In this document: piece after piece, positions 26,043 through 33,274 of the stretch
Layout of the letters: every line of letters begins with the position of its first letter
Numbering within the stretch: the stretch's first letter is position 1
DNA from: Eubacteriaceae bacterium Marseille-Q4139
Lineage (GTDB): Bacteria; Bacillota; Clostridia; Lachnospirales; Lachnospiraceae
DNA length: 64,000 bases
Direction of reading: 5' to 3'
Assembly (NCBI GenBank): GCA_018223415.1
Contig: JAGTTQ010000001.1
Coordinates: 1,130,365-1,194,364 of the forward strand
Made by a program: the position numbers and the translations under genes
The notes under the pieces: generated by a model
What the model was told of the DNA's origin: nothing
Database searches by the model: none
The model's input: only the letters and a program-made list of their open reading frames with translations

Positions 26043-27962
26043 TTACATTACCTTCTGAAACATATGGCGCACCTTGTCCAGGCGGCTGTTTGGACGGCGG
26101 GGCTGGATGACCGGCTGACCGACAGCGGCCTGATATCCTTTCAGCTCTGTAAGGCATACGCTCCGCCCGTTGGTGTAAAAGGCCAGATCAGTACGGTATG
26201 CCTGTATACAGCGGGCGGGAATCTCGCCAGTAAAGACAACTTCATCCTTTTTTACCTGGGCCGTTTCGATGGTGGCACAGTATTTCGGTGCATCATGATA
26301 AGCCCTGGAAAGGTATTCCTGGGGCGCATAGAGGATGAAGGAGAGATAAGGTTCCAGCAGCTGCGTCCCCGATTCCTTCAATGCCTGTTCCAATACAATC
26401 GGGGCCAATGAGCGGAAGTCCGCCGGCGTGCTGACCGGACTGTAATAAAGCCCGTATTCAAAGCAAATCTTACAGTCCGTTACGTTCCAGCCGAACAAGC
26501 CCTGCTCCAGCCCGTAACGGATACCATCCCTGACAGCGTTTTGAAAACTCTGGTTCAAGTATCCCAGCGAAACCCGGCTCTCGTATTGTACACCGGAGCC
26601 AAGCGAGAGTGGTGTAACAGACAGTCCTATGGATGCCCAAAACGGGTTGGGCGGCACCTCGATATGGATGGTGTGGCTGGCTGCTTTGAGCGGCCGCTCC
26701 ATATAAATGACGGAGGGTTCCTTTACCACTGTTTCAAGCTTGTATTTTTCCGACAGCAAAGCGGAAACAACCTCCAACTGCACCCGGCCCAAAAAAGAAA
26801 GAATGATCTCATGGGTGATGGAATCCACTTCGCAACGCAAAAGCGGGTCAGTATCCGCAAGTTGCGTAAGAGCGTCCAGCAGCCGTTCTCTTTGCGCTGC
26901 CGTTTTCGGCGCAATCGTCGTCCGCAGCATGGGGAGGGGGTCCTCGCGCCACCTTTTACGAGGGAGCCGGGTTTGGTCCCCTAATACATCGTTTAACCTC
27001 ACGCTGTCGCTGGGAAGGATAACAATTTCACCCTGATAAGCGGTGTCTGTCCGAACAATTTCCCCTTTGGATGGAATACGCATCTCTGTGATTTTCAGCT
27101 TTTCTCTCCCGGCCAGGGCCACCGTATCCCGCAGGCGCAGCGTTCCGCTGTATAACCGTAGATAGACACGCCGCTGGCCGCAATCGGTGTACTCAACCTT
27201 GAAAACGCTGCCGCATAGGGCGGCGCCCCCCTGTTCCCCAATCGGTTGGAACAGCCCTGTCACCGCATCCATCAACGGTTGAATGCCAAGGCCATTTTTG
27301 GCGCTGCCATGATAGACTGGGAACAGGGAGGCGTCTTGAACCCGCTGCTGTTCCTCCCGCGCAAGTTTTTCCCGGCTGATTGGTTCTCCTGCGATATACT
27401 TTTCCAATAATTCATCGTTATTTTCGATGACCGCATCCCATGCTTCTATGTCGGTATTTTCCTCCAGGACTATTTCCGGGGACAGCGACACCGTCTGCTT
27501 GATGATAATATCGGCGGAGAGCTTATCCCGAACAGACTGAACCACGCTCTGCAAATCAACGCCAGCCTGGTCGATCTTGTTGATAAAGATAACGGTGGGA
27601 ATGTTCATTTTCCGCAGGGCATGGAACAGAATACGGGTCTGGGCCTGCACGCCATCTTTAGCGGAGATCACCAAGATGGCCCCATCTAAAACAGCCAAAG
27701 AGCGGTACACCTCCGCCAAAAAATCCATGTGGCCGGGCGTATCCACAATGTTAACTTTACATCTGTGCCACTGGAAGGAAGTGACTGCCGCTTGAATGGT
27801 AATCCCACGCTGCCGCTCCAAAAACATGGTGTCCGTCCTCGTTGTCCCTTTTTCGACGCTCCCCGGTTCTGAAATGGCTCCGCTGGCATATAGCAGGCTC
27901 TCCGTCAAGGTCGTCTTTCCAGCGTCTACATGGGCAAGAATTCCAATATTGATTATTTTCAT
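26043..27962 (-). CDS. tet(W): Tetracycline resistance ribosomal protection protein Tet(W)
   Basis: 639 aa, the Tet(W) length. It is an EF-G-like GTPase with P-loop AHVDAGKT (residues 10-17), DTPGH and NKID motifs, and the Tet(W)-type C-terminal end RPNSRLDKVRHMFQKVM. It displaces tetracycline from the 30S ribosome at the cost of GTP. The sequence agrees with remembered Tet(W) over its whole length; a mosaic tet gene cannot be excluded without alignment. Start has GGGAGGACAATCAC. Expression is probably controlled by the leader peptide and hairpin at 28001-28066. Confidence 0.93.
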   Translation of the reverse strand: MKIINIGILAHVDAGKTTLTESLLYASGAISEPGSVEKGTTRTDTMFLERQRGITIQAAVTSFQWHRCKVNIVDTPGHMDFLAEVYRSLAVLDGAILVISAKDGVQAQTRILFHALRKMNIPTVIFINKIDQAGVDLQSVVQSVRDKLSADIIIKQTVSLSPEIVLEENTDIEAWDAVIENNDELLEKYIAGEPISREKLAREEQQRVQDASLFPVYHGSAKNGLGIQPLMDAVTGLFQPIGEQGGAALCGSVFKVEYTDCGQRRVYLRLYSGTLRLRDTVALAGREKLKITEMRIPSKGEIVRTDTAYQGEIVILPSDSVRLNDVLGDQTRLPRKRWREDPLPMLRTTIAPKTAAQRERLLDALTQLADTDPLLRCEVDSITHEIILSFLGRVQLEVVSALLSEKYKLETVVKEPSVIYMERPLKAASHTIHIEVPPNPFWASIGLSVTPLSLGSGVQYESRVSLGYLNQSFQNAVRDGIRYGLEQGLFGWNVTDCKICFEYGLYYSPVSTPADFRSLAPIVLEQALKESGTQLLEPYLSFILYAPQEYLSRAYHDAPKYCATIETAQVKKDEVVFTGEIPARCIQAYRTDLAFYTNGRSVCLTELKGYQAAVGQPVIQPRRPNSRLDKVRHMFQKVM

Positions 27963-28000
27963 GTGATTGTCCTCCCTTTACAGCCCCAAAGGGCATAAAA

Positions 28001-28035
28001 ATCCCCAGCAGTAAAATACTTTTACCACTGGGGAT
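28001..28035 (-). terminator. tet(W) leader attenuator hairpin
   Basis: ATCCCCAG / CTGGGGAT arms extended by GTAAAA / TTTTAC around a 3-nt loop, with one CA/CA mismatch, followed on the minus strand by TTTTTATG. It overlaps the last codons of the leader peptide. This is the tet(M)-type transcription attenuator: ribosomes stalled or slowed on the leader would prevent the stem. Confidence 0.8.
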
Positions 28036-28066
28036 TATAAGTTGCGGACATACACATATACAGCAT
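28022..28066 (-). CDS. tet(W) leader peptide
   Basis: 14 codons, MLYMCMSATYNPQW, then TAA. The stop lies inside the attenuator stem, the arrangement expected for translation-coupled attenuation of ribosomal-protection tet genes. It is too short for ordinary gene calling. Confidence 0.7.
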   Translation of the reverse strand: MLYMCMSATYNPQW

Positions 28067-28120
28067 ACACCTGTTTGTGATTGCTGTTTTTGGGGATATG
28101 TCAAAATTGATAAGGCAAAA

Positions 28121-28217
28121 GTATTCTTAAATTGGGTACAAAAAACTAAGCCCCTACAAAAGGAGCTATCATAATCCTTTGTTCCCACTATTTGATTATA
28201 GTTTTATTTAAGAATAC
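28121..28217 (-). promoter_or_regulatory. Upstream control region of tet(W)
   Basis: A 12-bp perfect inverted repeat GTATTCTTAAAT (28121-28132) / ATTTAAGAATAC (28206-28217) brackets a TATAAT (minus, 28200-28195). A TTGACA (minus, 28104-28099) lies nearer the leader but has no good -10 at the right spacing. The layout resembles the tet(M)/tet(W) upstream region; the real start of transcription is not decided here. Confidence 0.5.
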
Positions 28218-28260
28218 CTTGCCGCATATTTTTTACTCCTTTTCTGGATTAAATCATTGT

Positions 28261-28602
28261 ATCACATCAGTTTTAGGAAAGCAAGTACCTAAAAGAAATT
28301 TTTCTTCCCCTTATATGTAACAATCATACCGGCTTCCTAGCGTTCAGAATGTTTTCTGCTGTCTGCTGTGGTGTTTGGTTGGAATTGTCCAACCAAAAGC
28401 CGATCCGTGGTGTTGTCTGCATTTTACTAAATACAAATTCAATGTATACAGAAAGATATAAGGAGTGGGAGGGATTCCGCCGTAGTTGGCATTGTAGGAA
28501 AATCCAAAAGTTTAGATTTTCCCACAATGCTTATCTTTTGGTCTTTGGTTCGGAATAGTGTAGTGCTGGCGGTCTATCTCTTGTTTTCGGTTGCTTGCTT
28601 CC
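28261..28602. other. Right end of the tet(W) element, no gene seen
   Basis: About 340 bp, AT-rich, between the tet(W) control region and the element end. An inverted repeat AGTTTAGATTTTCCCACAATGC / GCATTGTAGGAAAATCC-like pair lies around 28490-28530. No open frame has a ribosome site or recognisable product. Confidence 0.4.
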
Positions 28603-28743
28603 TTACCGTACATGAGCATTCGCACCGGGGTTGTCGTTGCCGTAACCTTCCAGCAGGTTGATGACACCCCAGATGCCGAGACCAGCGCCCAGAGCGATAA
28701 CGAGGGTCTGAAGAACGGTGATAGCCTGATTGAAAAATGCCAT
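28603..28743 (-). pseudogene. 5' fragment of maff2, cut off by the tet(W) element
   Basis: Starts MAFFNQAITVLQTLVIALGA and continues through GYGNDNPGANAH, the first half of the Maff2 family: a small membrane protein encoded between virD4 and virB6 in this ICE type. After the His codon (28614-28612) the frame enters the inserted element and ends at TAA (28605-28603). The second half is at 17349-17447. No good ribosome site precedes the ATG, which suggests the upstream sequence has also been altered. Confidence 0.88.
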
Positions 28744-28803
28744 AAATTATAGTTAGCCGGAATCATTTGAAAAGTTTGATTTAGTCATTCATAGGCATAC
28801 AAA

Positions 28804-28860
28804 AGCCGGAACAATCGGCACCCGGTTTCCGGGGCCTGATTCCGGCTGTCCTCCTTTTTT
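28804..28860. other. Hairpin upstream of maff2
   Basis: AGCCGGAA (28804-28811) pairs with TTCCGGCT (28840-28847) around an inner CCGG-rich stem. On the plus strand a T6 tract (28855-28860) follows. It could be a terminator toward the IS110 element or part of an ICE leader. Confidence 0.35.
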
Positions 28861-28960
28861 CATTATTTTTTGGTGATTGTCCGCTTTGTACGCCGATGGC
28901 CCCATCCGGGGCGGTTGAGGCGGGTAGATAAGATCACTCCTATTACAATAAATTTGGACA

Positions 28961-28989
28961 GGAAAGCCGGACAGCCAGTCCGGCTTTCC
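28961..28989. repeat. Perfect 12-bp-arm hairpin beside the IS110 element
   Basis: GGAAAGCCGGAC, loop AGCCA, then GTCCGGCTTTCC. It lies just outside the presumed left end of the IS110 element, so it could be the target structure or an ICE terminator. Confidence 0.5.
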
Positions 28990-29007
28990 CTCCATCTCGT
29001 GCCTAAG

Positions 29008-29214
29008 CTACAATGAGAGGAGCAACTGGCTGACCAATCACTCCTTGGGCTTGTATGTCCGTGTGAAAGACTGTTAGCCATCCTCTCGTTGCAGCGTTCG
29101 ATTTAAGCAGGTTGAACCACCGGATGTCGGAGAGTTCGTGTCACACAATAGATTGAATCGGCAGCGAGAAAAGATGGATTCCGGTTGCAGATTCTTTGTA
29201 TTGGAGGAATGTGA
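29008..29214 (+). ncRNA. Candidate IS110 bridge RNA region (left end)
   Basis: Non-coding, between the presumed element end and the transposase ATG. It contains a long-range stem AATGAGAGGA (29012-29021) / TCCTCTCGTT (29081-29090, 9 of 10 pairs) followed by further loops. IS110 elements encode a structured RNA in this place that guides the recombinase to donor and target. Loop assignments were not attempted. Confidence 0.45.
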
Positions 29215-30423
29215 ATGAACTGCGTTGGCATCGATGTTTCCAAGGGTAAGAGCATGATTGCAGTCATGCGGCCCTTCGGAGAGGTAGTGGTTTCACCCTT
29301 TGAAGTACGTCACACCGCCAATGAACTGAGCGAGCTGGCAGGACTGCTCAAAAGCCTGGACGGCGAGACCCGTGTGGTGATGGAATCCACGGGTAATTAC
29401 CATGCTCCGGTGGCCTGGCTGCTCCACGACGCGGGCCTTTATGTCTCGGTAGTCAATGCAATGCTGGTGCATGACTACGGAAACAACAGTTTAAGACGGG
29501 CCAAAACCGACAAAAAGGATGCCGTAAAGCTGGCCAACTACGGTCTTGACCACTGGCTCACATTGCCGAGATATATCCCGGAGGAGGATACCCGACTCAT
29601 GCTGAAAATCTGCTACCGGCAGTACCAACAGTATTCCAAAGTTCAGACCATGCTGAAGAATAACCTGATCTCCCTGCTGGACACCACCTTCCCAGACGCA
29701 AATCGCTTGTTTACCAGTCCGCCCCGCGCCGATGGCAGCGAGAAGTGGGTGGACTTTGTCGCTACTTTTTGGCATTGCGAGTGCGTTTGTGGCCGGTCTG
29801 AGAAGGCCTTTACTACCCAATACCAGAAGTGGTGCAGAAAGCACGGCTACAATTTCAGCGAGGATAAGGCGCTGGATATTTATGCCTCTGCTTGCAGACA
29901 CTTCGGTGTCATACCGAAAACGGATACGGCAAAACTTTTGGTAGAACAGGCCATTTCTCAACTCCAGACAACTTCTTCCGCGTTAGCTGCTCTCAAACAG
30001 GAGATGCAATCCCTGGCAGCTTCTCTGCCGGAGTATCCTGTAGTGATGGGGATGTTTGGTGTTGGCCCAACCCTCGGCCCTCAACTCCTGGCTGAAATTG
30101 GCGATGTACGCCGTTTTCATTCCAAAAAAGCGTTGGTTGCCTTTGCGGGTATTGACGCCCCGCCCTACCAATCCGGTCAAATAGATGTCCGTAGCCGTAG
30201 CATTTCCAAGCGAGGATCTGCCTCACTGCGCAGGACGCTCTTTCTGGTGATGAGCGTCATCCTGCAATGTGCTCCAATAGACGAGCCGGTGTACCAGTTC
30301 ATGGACAAGAAACGCTCTGAAGGCAAGCCATATCGTGTCTACATGATGGCCTCTGCCAACAAGTTCCTGCGCATCTACTACGCTTCTGTGAAAGCCTACT
30401 TGGAATCCCTGGAGCACGACTGA
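29215..30423 (+). CDS. IS110-family transposase (DEDD recombinase)
   Basis: 402 aa. N-terminal RuvC-like DEDD domain: GIDVSKGKSM (first Asp), VVMESTGNYHAPVAWLL (Glu), KTDKKDAVKLANYGL (Asp pair). C-terminal Tnp20 domain: MGMFGVGPTLGPQLLAEIGD, then FAGIDAPPYQSGQ and SKRGSASLRRTLF, which holds the likely serine nucleophile. GGAGG precedes the ATG. Intact. Confidence 0.93.
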   Translation: MNCVGIDVSKGKSMIAVMRPFGEVVVSPFEVRHTANELSELAGLLKSLDGETRVVMESTGNYHAPVAWLLHDAGLYVSVVNAMLVHDYGNNSLRRAKTDKKDAVKLANYGLDHWLTLPRYIPEEDTRLMLKICYRQYQQYSKVQTMLKNNLISLLDTTFPDANRLFTSPPRADGSEKWVDFVATFWHCECVCGRSEKAFTTQYQKWCRKHGYNFSEDKALDIYASACRHFGVIPKTDTAKLLVEQAISQLQTTSSALAALKQEMQSLAASLPEYPVVMGMFGVGPTLGPQLLAEIGDVRRFHSKKALVAFAGIDAPPYQSGQIDVRSRSISKRGSASLRRTLFLVMSVILQCAPIDEPVYQFMDKKRSEGKPYRVYMMASANKFLRIYYASVKAYLESLEHD

Positions 30424-30426
30424 TTT

Positions 30427-30498
30427 TTACACTCTATACCATCTGGCTGGCCGCCGTTTTAATTTTGAGATGCTCAGCGGCTTGATTTTGTATTGCAT
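30427..30498 (-). CDS. 23-codon basic peptide ORF after virD4, doubtful
   Basis: MQYKIKPLSISKLKRRPARWYRV then stop (23 aa), with an excellent Shine-Dalgarno (GGGAGGCG) 7 nt upstream. The stop lies next to the IS110 right end, so it may be the remaining N-terminus of an ICE gene truncated by the insertion. No family recognised. Confidence 0.35.
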   Translation of the reverse strand: MQYKIKPLSISKLKRRPARWYRV

Positions 30499-30569
30499 TT
30501 TTTCGCCTCCCTAAAAATCTGAAATTTCTACTTGACTTTTATTAGCAGGTCTTTCACAGCGGAACAGAT

Positions 30570-30812
30570 TTACACGCCCTCTGCGTCTACTTCATACACA
30601 TCGTAGACCTCGTTGGGCTTGAGCTTGAGCCGGGTGGACAGGAACGCCTCGATGTCAAAGGCGTTCTTGGGGTCCGCGTCGGCGGTGTACGGGTAATTGG
30701 GGTGCTTGGTGATGTCGTACTTGTCCGAGAGGAAAGGCCGCACACCGCGCAGCTGGAGGATACACTTGCCGCCGTCCATGACGGCCAGTTCATCCTGGCT
30801 CATAAGCTCTTT
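30570..30812 (-). pseudogene. 3' fragment of virD4 (coupling protein C-terminus)
   Basis: Codes KELMSQDELAVMDGGKCI and continues to VYEVDAEGV, the C-terminal segment of the VirD4/TraG coupling protein whose first 530 residues are at 42502-44099. The MSQDEL methionine could start translation by chance but has no role on its own. The cut falls in the sequence AAAGA, present at both junctions. Confidence 0.88.
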
Positions 30813-30854
30813 ACCACAATGTCAAGTGATGAATTCAAGAATGGGCAAAAAAAT

Positions 30855-30880
30855 AACCCTTCTCGGTTAAGAGAAGGGTT
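30855..30880 (-). terminator. Intrinsic terminator at the left end of the island
   Basis: AACCCTTCTC / GAGAAGGGTT with a 6-nt loop, followed on the minus strand by ATTTTTTTG. It ends the recombinase transcript just before the virD4 junction. Confidence 0.85.
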
Positions 30881-30924
30881 GGAACGAAACCGTTCAGTTT
30901 GTTGTTTAGCTTAAATGGGGGAGC

Positions 30925-31110
30925 TTACTTGTTTTTGGCACCCGGCTCAAATTCGTCCTTACACCACTTTACGAAGTTTCCGGAATGAAGCAAATATGTG
31001 CGTGTGGTATTAGGCTGTAAATATCCACTATTTTGGGCTGTCAGCACCTCTTGCTCGTATTCCTGAAACAGCCTTTCAAGTTCTTTAATAGTAGAAATAT
31101 CTGTTTTCAT
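30925..31110 (-). CDS. Small protein co-transcribed with the island recombinase
   Basis: 61 aa from an ATG at 31110 with AAAGGGA upstream (a GTG at 31128 overlaps the recombinase stop). Sequence MKTDISTIKELERLFQEYEQ, then NTTRTYLLHSGNFVKWCKDEF. The second half resembles the SAM-like N-terminal fold of tyrosine recombinases, but it is far too short to be one. Function unknown; a directionality factor is possible given the position. Confidence 0.6.
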   Translation of the reverse strand: MKTDISTIKELERLFQEYEQEVLTAQNSGYLQPNTTRTYLLHSGNFVKWCKDEFEPGAKNK

Positions 31111-31124
31111 AAAAATCCCTTTCT

Positions 31125-32768
31125 TCACATAAATATTTCGCCAACAAAGTTATAAACGATCCTGACCTCCTGAACTTTCTGACCATCAACCTTCTTGACC
31201 TCGCCCACCAGAATACGGCTGATCAGGCGGTTCAGAACCGTTTCATCCAGTTCTTGGATAGTGGCATACTGCCGAATCTCCCGGATAAAGGTACGGACTT
31301 CACTTTCCTGAGCGTCAGACTGCTGAAGCATTCGCATCAGTTCCTGCAAACAACGCTGATTTTCTTCCTGTTCCTGCTCCATGGCGGCGGTCAACTTCAC
31401 AAACCGCTGCTCAGAGATCACGCCTTTGGCCTTATCGGTATAAAGGCTCAGAAACATATCGTCAATTTGCCGGTTTCTGGCTTCCAGGCGCTCACGCTCT
31501 TTCTGCATCTCGGAAGCATCCGCCATATATCGGCGCTCCATCCGGCTGCTCAACCGCTGATAAAAGGCATCTGCATCTTTGAGCGCCATCGCTGCCAGTT
31601 CCTGAATATCCTTCAGGACGAGATTATACAAATCCCTGGCTTCGATTTTATGGCTGGTGCAGGCGTTTTTGCCCAGCCGGTTGTAGGTCTGACAAATATA
31701 ATACGCCTTATCAATCGGTTCCCGCATCTCGCCGGTAAAGCGGTTTTTGCCAGTTCTGCCGACCTTTTCATACCGCACCTGCATGGATTTCCCACAGGTG
31801 GCGCAGTAGATAATGCCGTGGAACAAGTTGTAGAAGGGGCAAGCATTTCCTTTCATAATAGGGGGCCTGCGATCCACGATTGCCTGTACCTGTTCCCATT
31901 CCTCCGGTGTCACAATCGCCTCATGACAACCCTCAATGATTTCCCAGTCCTCACGGGGAATGATGTTATAGGTGTTGGAGCGAATCCCTTTCTGGTGCGT
32001 CCTGCAAACCAGATGAGCGCCCTTATAAAAGGGGTTACGCAGGATATGGCTAATTCTTGCGCCGCCCCACGCATAGTAGTTGACATCGCAGGCTGTATTT
32101 CCTTTTACTCTGGTGATGGGAACCTTGTCCTCCATCAACTGCTTGGCAATCCGCATACAACCCCAGCCATCCAGTGCCAGGTCATAGATTTTGCGAATCA
32201 CCGGTGCTGTTTCCGGGTCAAGGATCAAATGTCCCCGATCCTCCGGGTCACGCATCAGCCCCAGGGGAGGCTGTCCACCACAGAACTTTCCCTGTCGGGA
32301 ACGGGTCATACGCCCCGCCAGCACTTTCTTGGAAATATCCCGGCTATACATATCATTCAGGATATTCTTGAACGGCGTGATGTCCATTTCCTGACGGGTC
32401 AAACTGTCCACACCATCGGTAATGGCGATATAACGGACATTGTGTTTGGGGAAGAAGATTTCAATATAGCTTCCAGCTTCGATATAATTTCTTCCCAGTC
32501 TGGACAGATCTTTTGTGATGACACAACCAATTTTACCGGCCTCAATATCGGCAATCATACGCTGAAAAGCGGGACGATTGAAATTACGCCCTGTGTAACC
32601 ATCGTCCACATAATACTCATACTGGAACATCCCGTTTTTCTCGGCAAATTCCTTGAGCATAAGTTTTTGATTGCTGATACTCATACTCTCGTTATCGCCG
32701 CCATCGTCCAGAGAAATACGGCAATAGAGGGCTGTGATTTTCTGATTGACTTGTTTTTTCCTGCTCAT
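31125..32768 (-). CDS. Large serine recombinase of the virD4-inserted island
   Basis: 547 aa. Catalytic Ser19 in ALYCRISLDDG; VITKDLSRLGRNYIEAGSYI; recombinase domain; zinc ribbon (CATCGKSMQVRY...CQTYNRLGKNAC); C-terminal coiled coil. Same family as the TnpX-type protein at 17535-19151 but clearly diverged. Strong ribosome site AAGGAG before the ATG. Its promoter lies inside a palindrome (32786-32834). Expected to excise the island precisely and so restore virD4. Confidence 0.93.
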   Translation of the reverse strand: MSRKKQVNQKITALYCRISLDDGGDNESMSISNQKLMLKEFAEKNGMFQYEYYVDDGYTGRNFNRPAFQRMIADIEAGKIGCVITKDLSRLGRNYIEAGSYIEIFFPKHNVRYIAITDGVDSLTRQEMDITPFKNILNDMYSRDISKKVLAGRMTRSRQGKFCGGQPPLGLMRDPEDRGHLILDPETAPVIRKIYDLALDGWGCMRIAKQLMEDKVPITRVKGNTACDVNYYAWGGARISHILRNPFYKGAHLVCRTHQKGIRSNTYNIIPREDWEIIEGCHEAIVTPEEWEQVQAIVDRRPPIMKGNACPFYNLFHGIIYCATCGKSMQVRYEKVGRTGKNRFTGEMREPIDKAYYICQTYNRLGKNACTSHKIEARDLYNLVLKDIQELAAMALKDADAFYQRLSSRMERRYMADASEMQKERERLEARNRQIDDMFLSLYTDKAKGVISEQRFVKLTAAMEQEQEENQRCLQELMRMLQQSDAQESEVRTFIREIRQYATIQELDETVLNRLISRILVGEVKKVDGQKVQEVRIVYNFVGEIFM

Positions 32769-32785
32769 AGCAATCTCCTTCTATG

Positions 32786-32834
32786 AACAGGGACACGATA
32801 TGTATATTATATCATGTCCCTGTTTTTACTTCAA
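32786..32834 (-). promoter_or_regulatory. Recombinase promoter inside a palindromic operator
   Basis: Minus-strand promoter TTGAAG (32834-32829), 17-bp spacer, TATAAT (32811-32806, extended by TGA). The -10 is centred in the inverted repeat AACAGGGACA (32786-32795) / TGTCCCTGTT (32815-32824). A repressor on the palindrome would occlude the promoter. Confidence 0.7.
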
Positions 32835-32843
32835 TCAATTCCC

Positions 32844-33008
32844 TCAGCTTGCCTTGCGTTCCAGCCATTCTTCAAAGTGTTCGCAGGTTTGCCGTTCAAT
32901 GAGCTGTTCAAAGGCTTCCCGCATGGTTTTATCACCTGAAAACTCCCGTACCACGATAAACTTTACTTTTTTACTCTGCTTGTTTTCTTGCTTTTGGTTT
33001 TTCTCCAT
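32844..33008 (-). CDS. Small conserved protein upstream of the recombinase
   Basis: 54 aa, starting MEKNQKQENKQSKKVKFIVV and ending FEEWLERKAS, with GGAGGTAGCCT before the ATG at 33008. The charged Lys-rich head is followed by REFSGDKTMREAFEQLIERQ. No function recognised. It is followed by 266 bp without a gene (33009-33274), where GGCAACAA-type words recur. Confidence 0.65.
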   Translation of the reverse strand: MEKNQKQENKQSKKVKFIVVREFSGDKTMREAFEQLIERQTCEHFEEWLERKAS

Positions 33009-33274
33009 AGGCTACCTCCATAGATCAGAAAGGCCAGACAAAGGAAACGGCAACGAAGTCCGGCAACAAACCCCGAAAAACCTGTAACCTATCGTCCGGC
33101 TATCGTTTCTTACTTTTCAAATTTTCTTGCGAAATCTCGTTGCTTTCGTTGTCAGAGAACAGATACCAACCAAAAAGCCTTGCTTTATGGGCATTTACCG
33201 TATCCACATCTCCATTTTTCCGGCAACAAAGTTAGCAACCAGCCGACAACCAACCGGGCAACAAGCCCTATAAA

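Larger units (their letters stand above)
17448..28611 (-). mobile_element. Tn4451-like mobilizable element carrying tet(W), inserted in maff2
   Basis: About 11.2 kb bounded by the two halves of maff2. The content is that of a Tn4451-type element: TnpX-type large serine recombinase at the left end, TnpW, replication genes (DnaC-like, RepA_N), a Cys_rich_VLP protein, relaxase and MobC, a sigma-like pair, then tet(W) with a methyltransferase as cargo. Imperfect terminal inverted repeats support the ends: TAAAGAAGCAA at 17458-17468 and TTGCTTCCTTA at 28595-28605 (10 of 11 bases match when inverted). Joining the flanks gives GCT CAT GCA AAG, an intact maff2 frame. The shared core at the junction looks like a single base, so the ends are accurate only to a few bases. 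Confidence 0.85.
28995..30450 (+). mobile_element. IS110-family insertion sequence between virD4 and maff2
   Basis: One transposase gene with a non-coding left end of about 200 nt and a short right end, the IS110 layout. IS110 elements leave no clear inverted repeats or target duplications, so the limits given are approximate. The element is on the opposite strand to the transfer genes, so it may be polar on maff2 and virB6. Confidence 0.65.

Noticed and set aside
27757..28188. 143-codon minus frame over the tet(W) start
   Set aside because: Runs out of frame through the leader, attenuator and tet(W) start; the 14-codon leader in another frame is the meaningful one.
28603..28743. Complete short maff2 gene
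   Set aside because: The product ends three codons after the insertion point and its continuation is found 11 kb away, so it is a fragment.
31254..32786. 510-codon plus-strand frame
   Set aside because: Antisense of the island serine recombinase.
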